A stretch of DNA of 64,000 bases, from positions 3,369,102-3,433,101 of the forward strand of contig SMSO01000025.1 of assembly GCA_004764695.1 (NCBI GenBank), given 5' to 3'. Made by a program: the position numbers and the translations under genes. The first letter of the stretch is position 1; each line of letters opens with the position of its first letter. This document shows positions 63,969 to 64,000 of this stretch, one piece after another. This DNA is from Schizochytrium sp. TIO01. Its lineage: Eukaryota; Sar; Bigyra; Thraustochytrida; Thraustochytriidae. The notes under the pieces are model-generated. The model did not search any database and had not been told where the DNA came from. It was given only the letters and a program-made list of their open reading frames with translations.

Positions 63969-64000
<32 letters not shown>
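62535..64000. other. Intergenic region to window end
   Basis: No gene supported. A T-rich tract ending in TTTTCAG (about 62666-62705) looks like a strong 3' splice site, but no exon can be attached to it. GC-rich patches with short frames on both strands lie at 63.2-63.9 kb. The window ends in an AAAG repeat (63965-64000). Confidence 0.6.
63965..64000. repeat. (AAAG)n microsatellite at window edge
   Basis: Nine AAAG-type units running off the window end. Confidence 0.9.

Overview
This window looks like nuclear DNA of a unicellular eukaryote, most likely a protist with intron-poor genes. The recognisable proteins are eukaryotic: a TFIID subunit, a Prp28-type spliceosomal helicase, a microsomal-type epoxide hydrolase, an SLC12 cotransporter and a COQ10 homologue with a mitochondrial presequence. 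Coding frames run uninterrupted for up to 4.9 kb, and only one gene (TAF13) clearly needs an intron. The gene set and repeat-rich intergenic DNA would fit a stramenopile such as a thraustochytrid, but the sequence alone does not prove that.

Layout. 1-6220: gene-free, microsatellite-rich. 6221-18925: a compact gene block with TAF13 (+), an acidic unknown protein (-), an unknown acidic-repeat/zinc-ribbon protein (+), an epoxide hydrolase (+), a 1135-residue all-in-one RNA end-repair protein (+) and a COQ10-EF-hand fusion (+). 18926-33061: a long gene-poor stretch holding only two small, mutually homologous and divergently oriented genes (20487-20753 on - and 29901-30182 on +), amid simple repeats and GC-rich hairpins. 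33062-41736: an SLC12 cation-chloride cotransporter and a 1623-residue pseudokinase with about 21 armadillo-like repeats. 41737-48687: gene-free. 48688-51795: a fibro-slime/lectin-like single-pass membrane protein. 52136-58900: an accessory island with four identical tRNA-Leu(CAA) genes, a decayed IS607-like transposon (serine recombinase plus TnpB/Fanzor RNA-guided nuclease) between copies 3 and 4, a large SF2-helicase-like protein with a SUMO-interacting motif, and a 54-bp tandem repeat. 59432-62534: Prp28/DDX23 and an unknown 193-residue protein, both on minus. 62535-64000: gene-free.

The most interesting items are the RNA end-repair fusion (2H phosphoesterase, TPR-like segment, two RNA-ligase modules, HAD phosphatase, P-loop polynucleotide kinase in one chain), the IS607/Fanzor fossil inside a tRNA-Leu cluster beside the helicase, the COQ10-EF-hand fusion that would place calcium sensing on a coenzyme-Q carrier, and the two-member microprotein family. 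Housekeeping genes here show no operon-like logic. Functional links proposed between neighbours are inference only.
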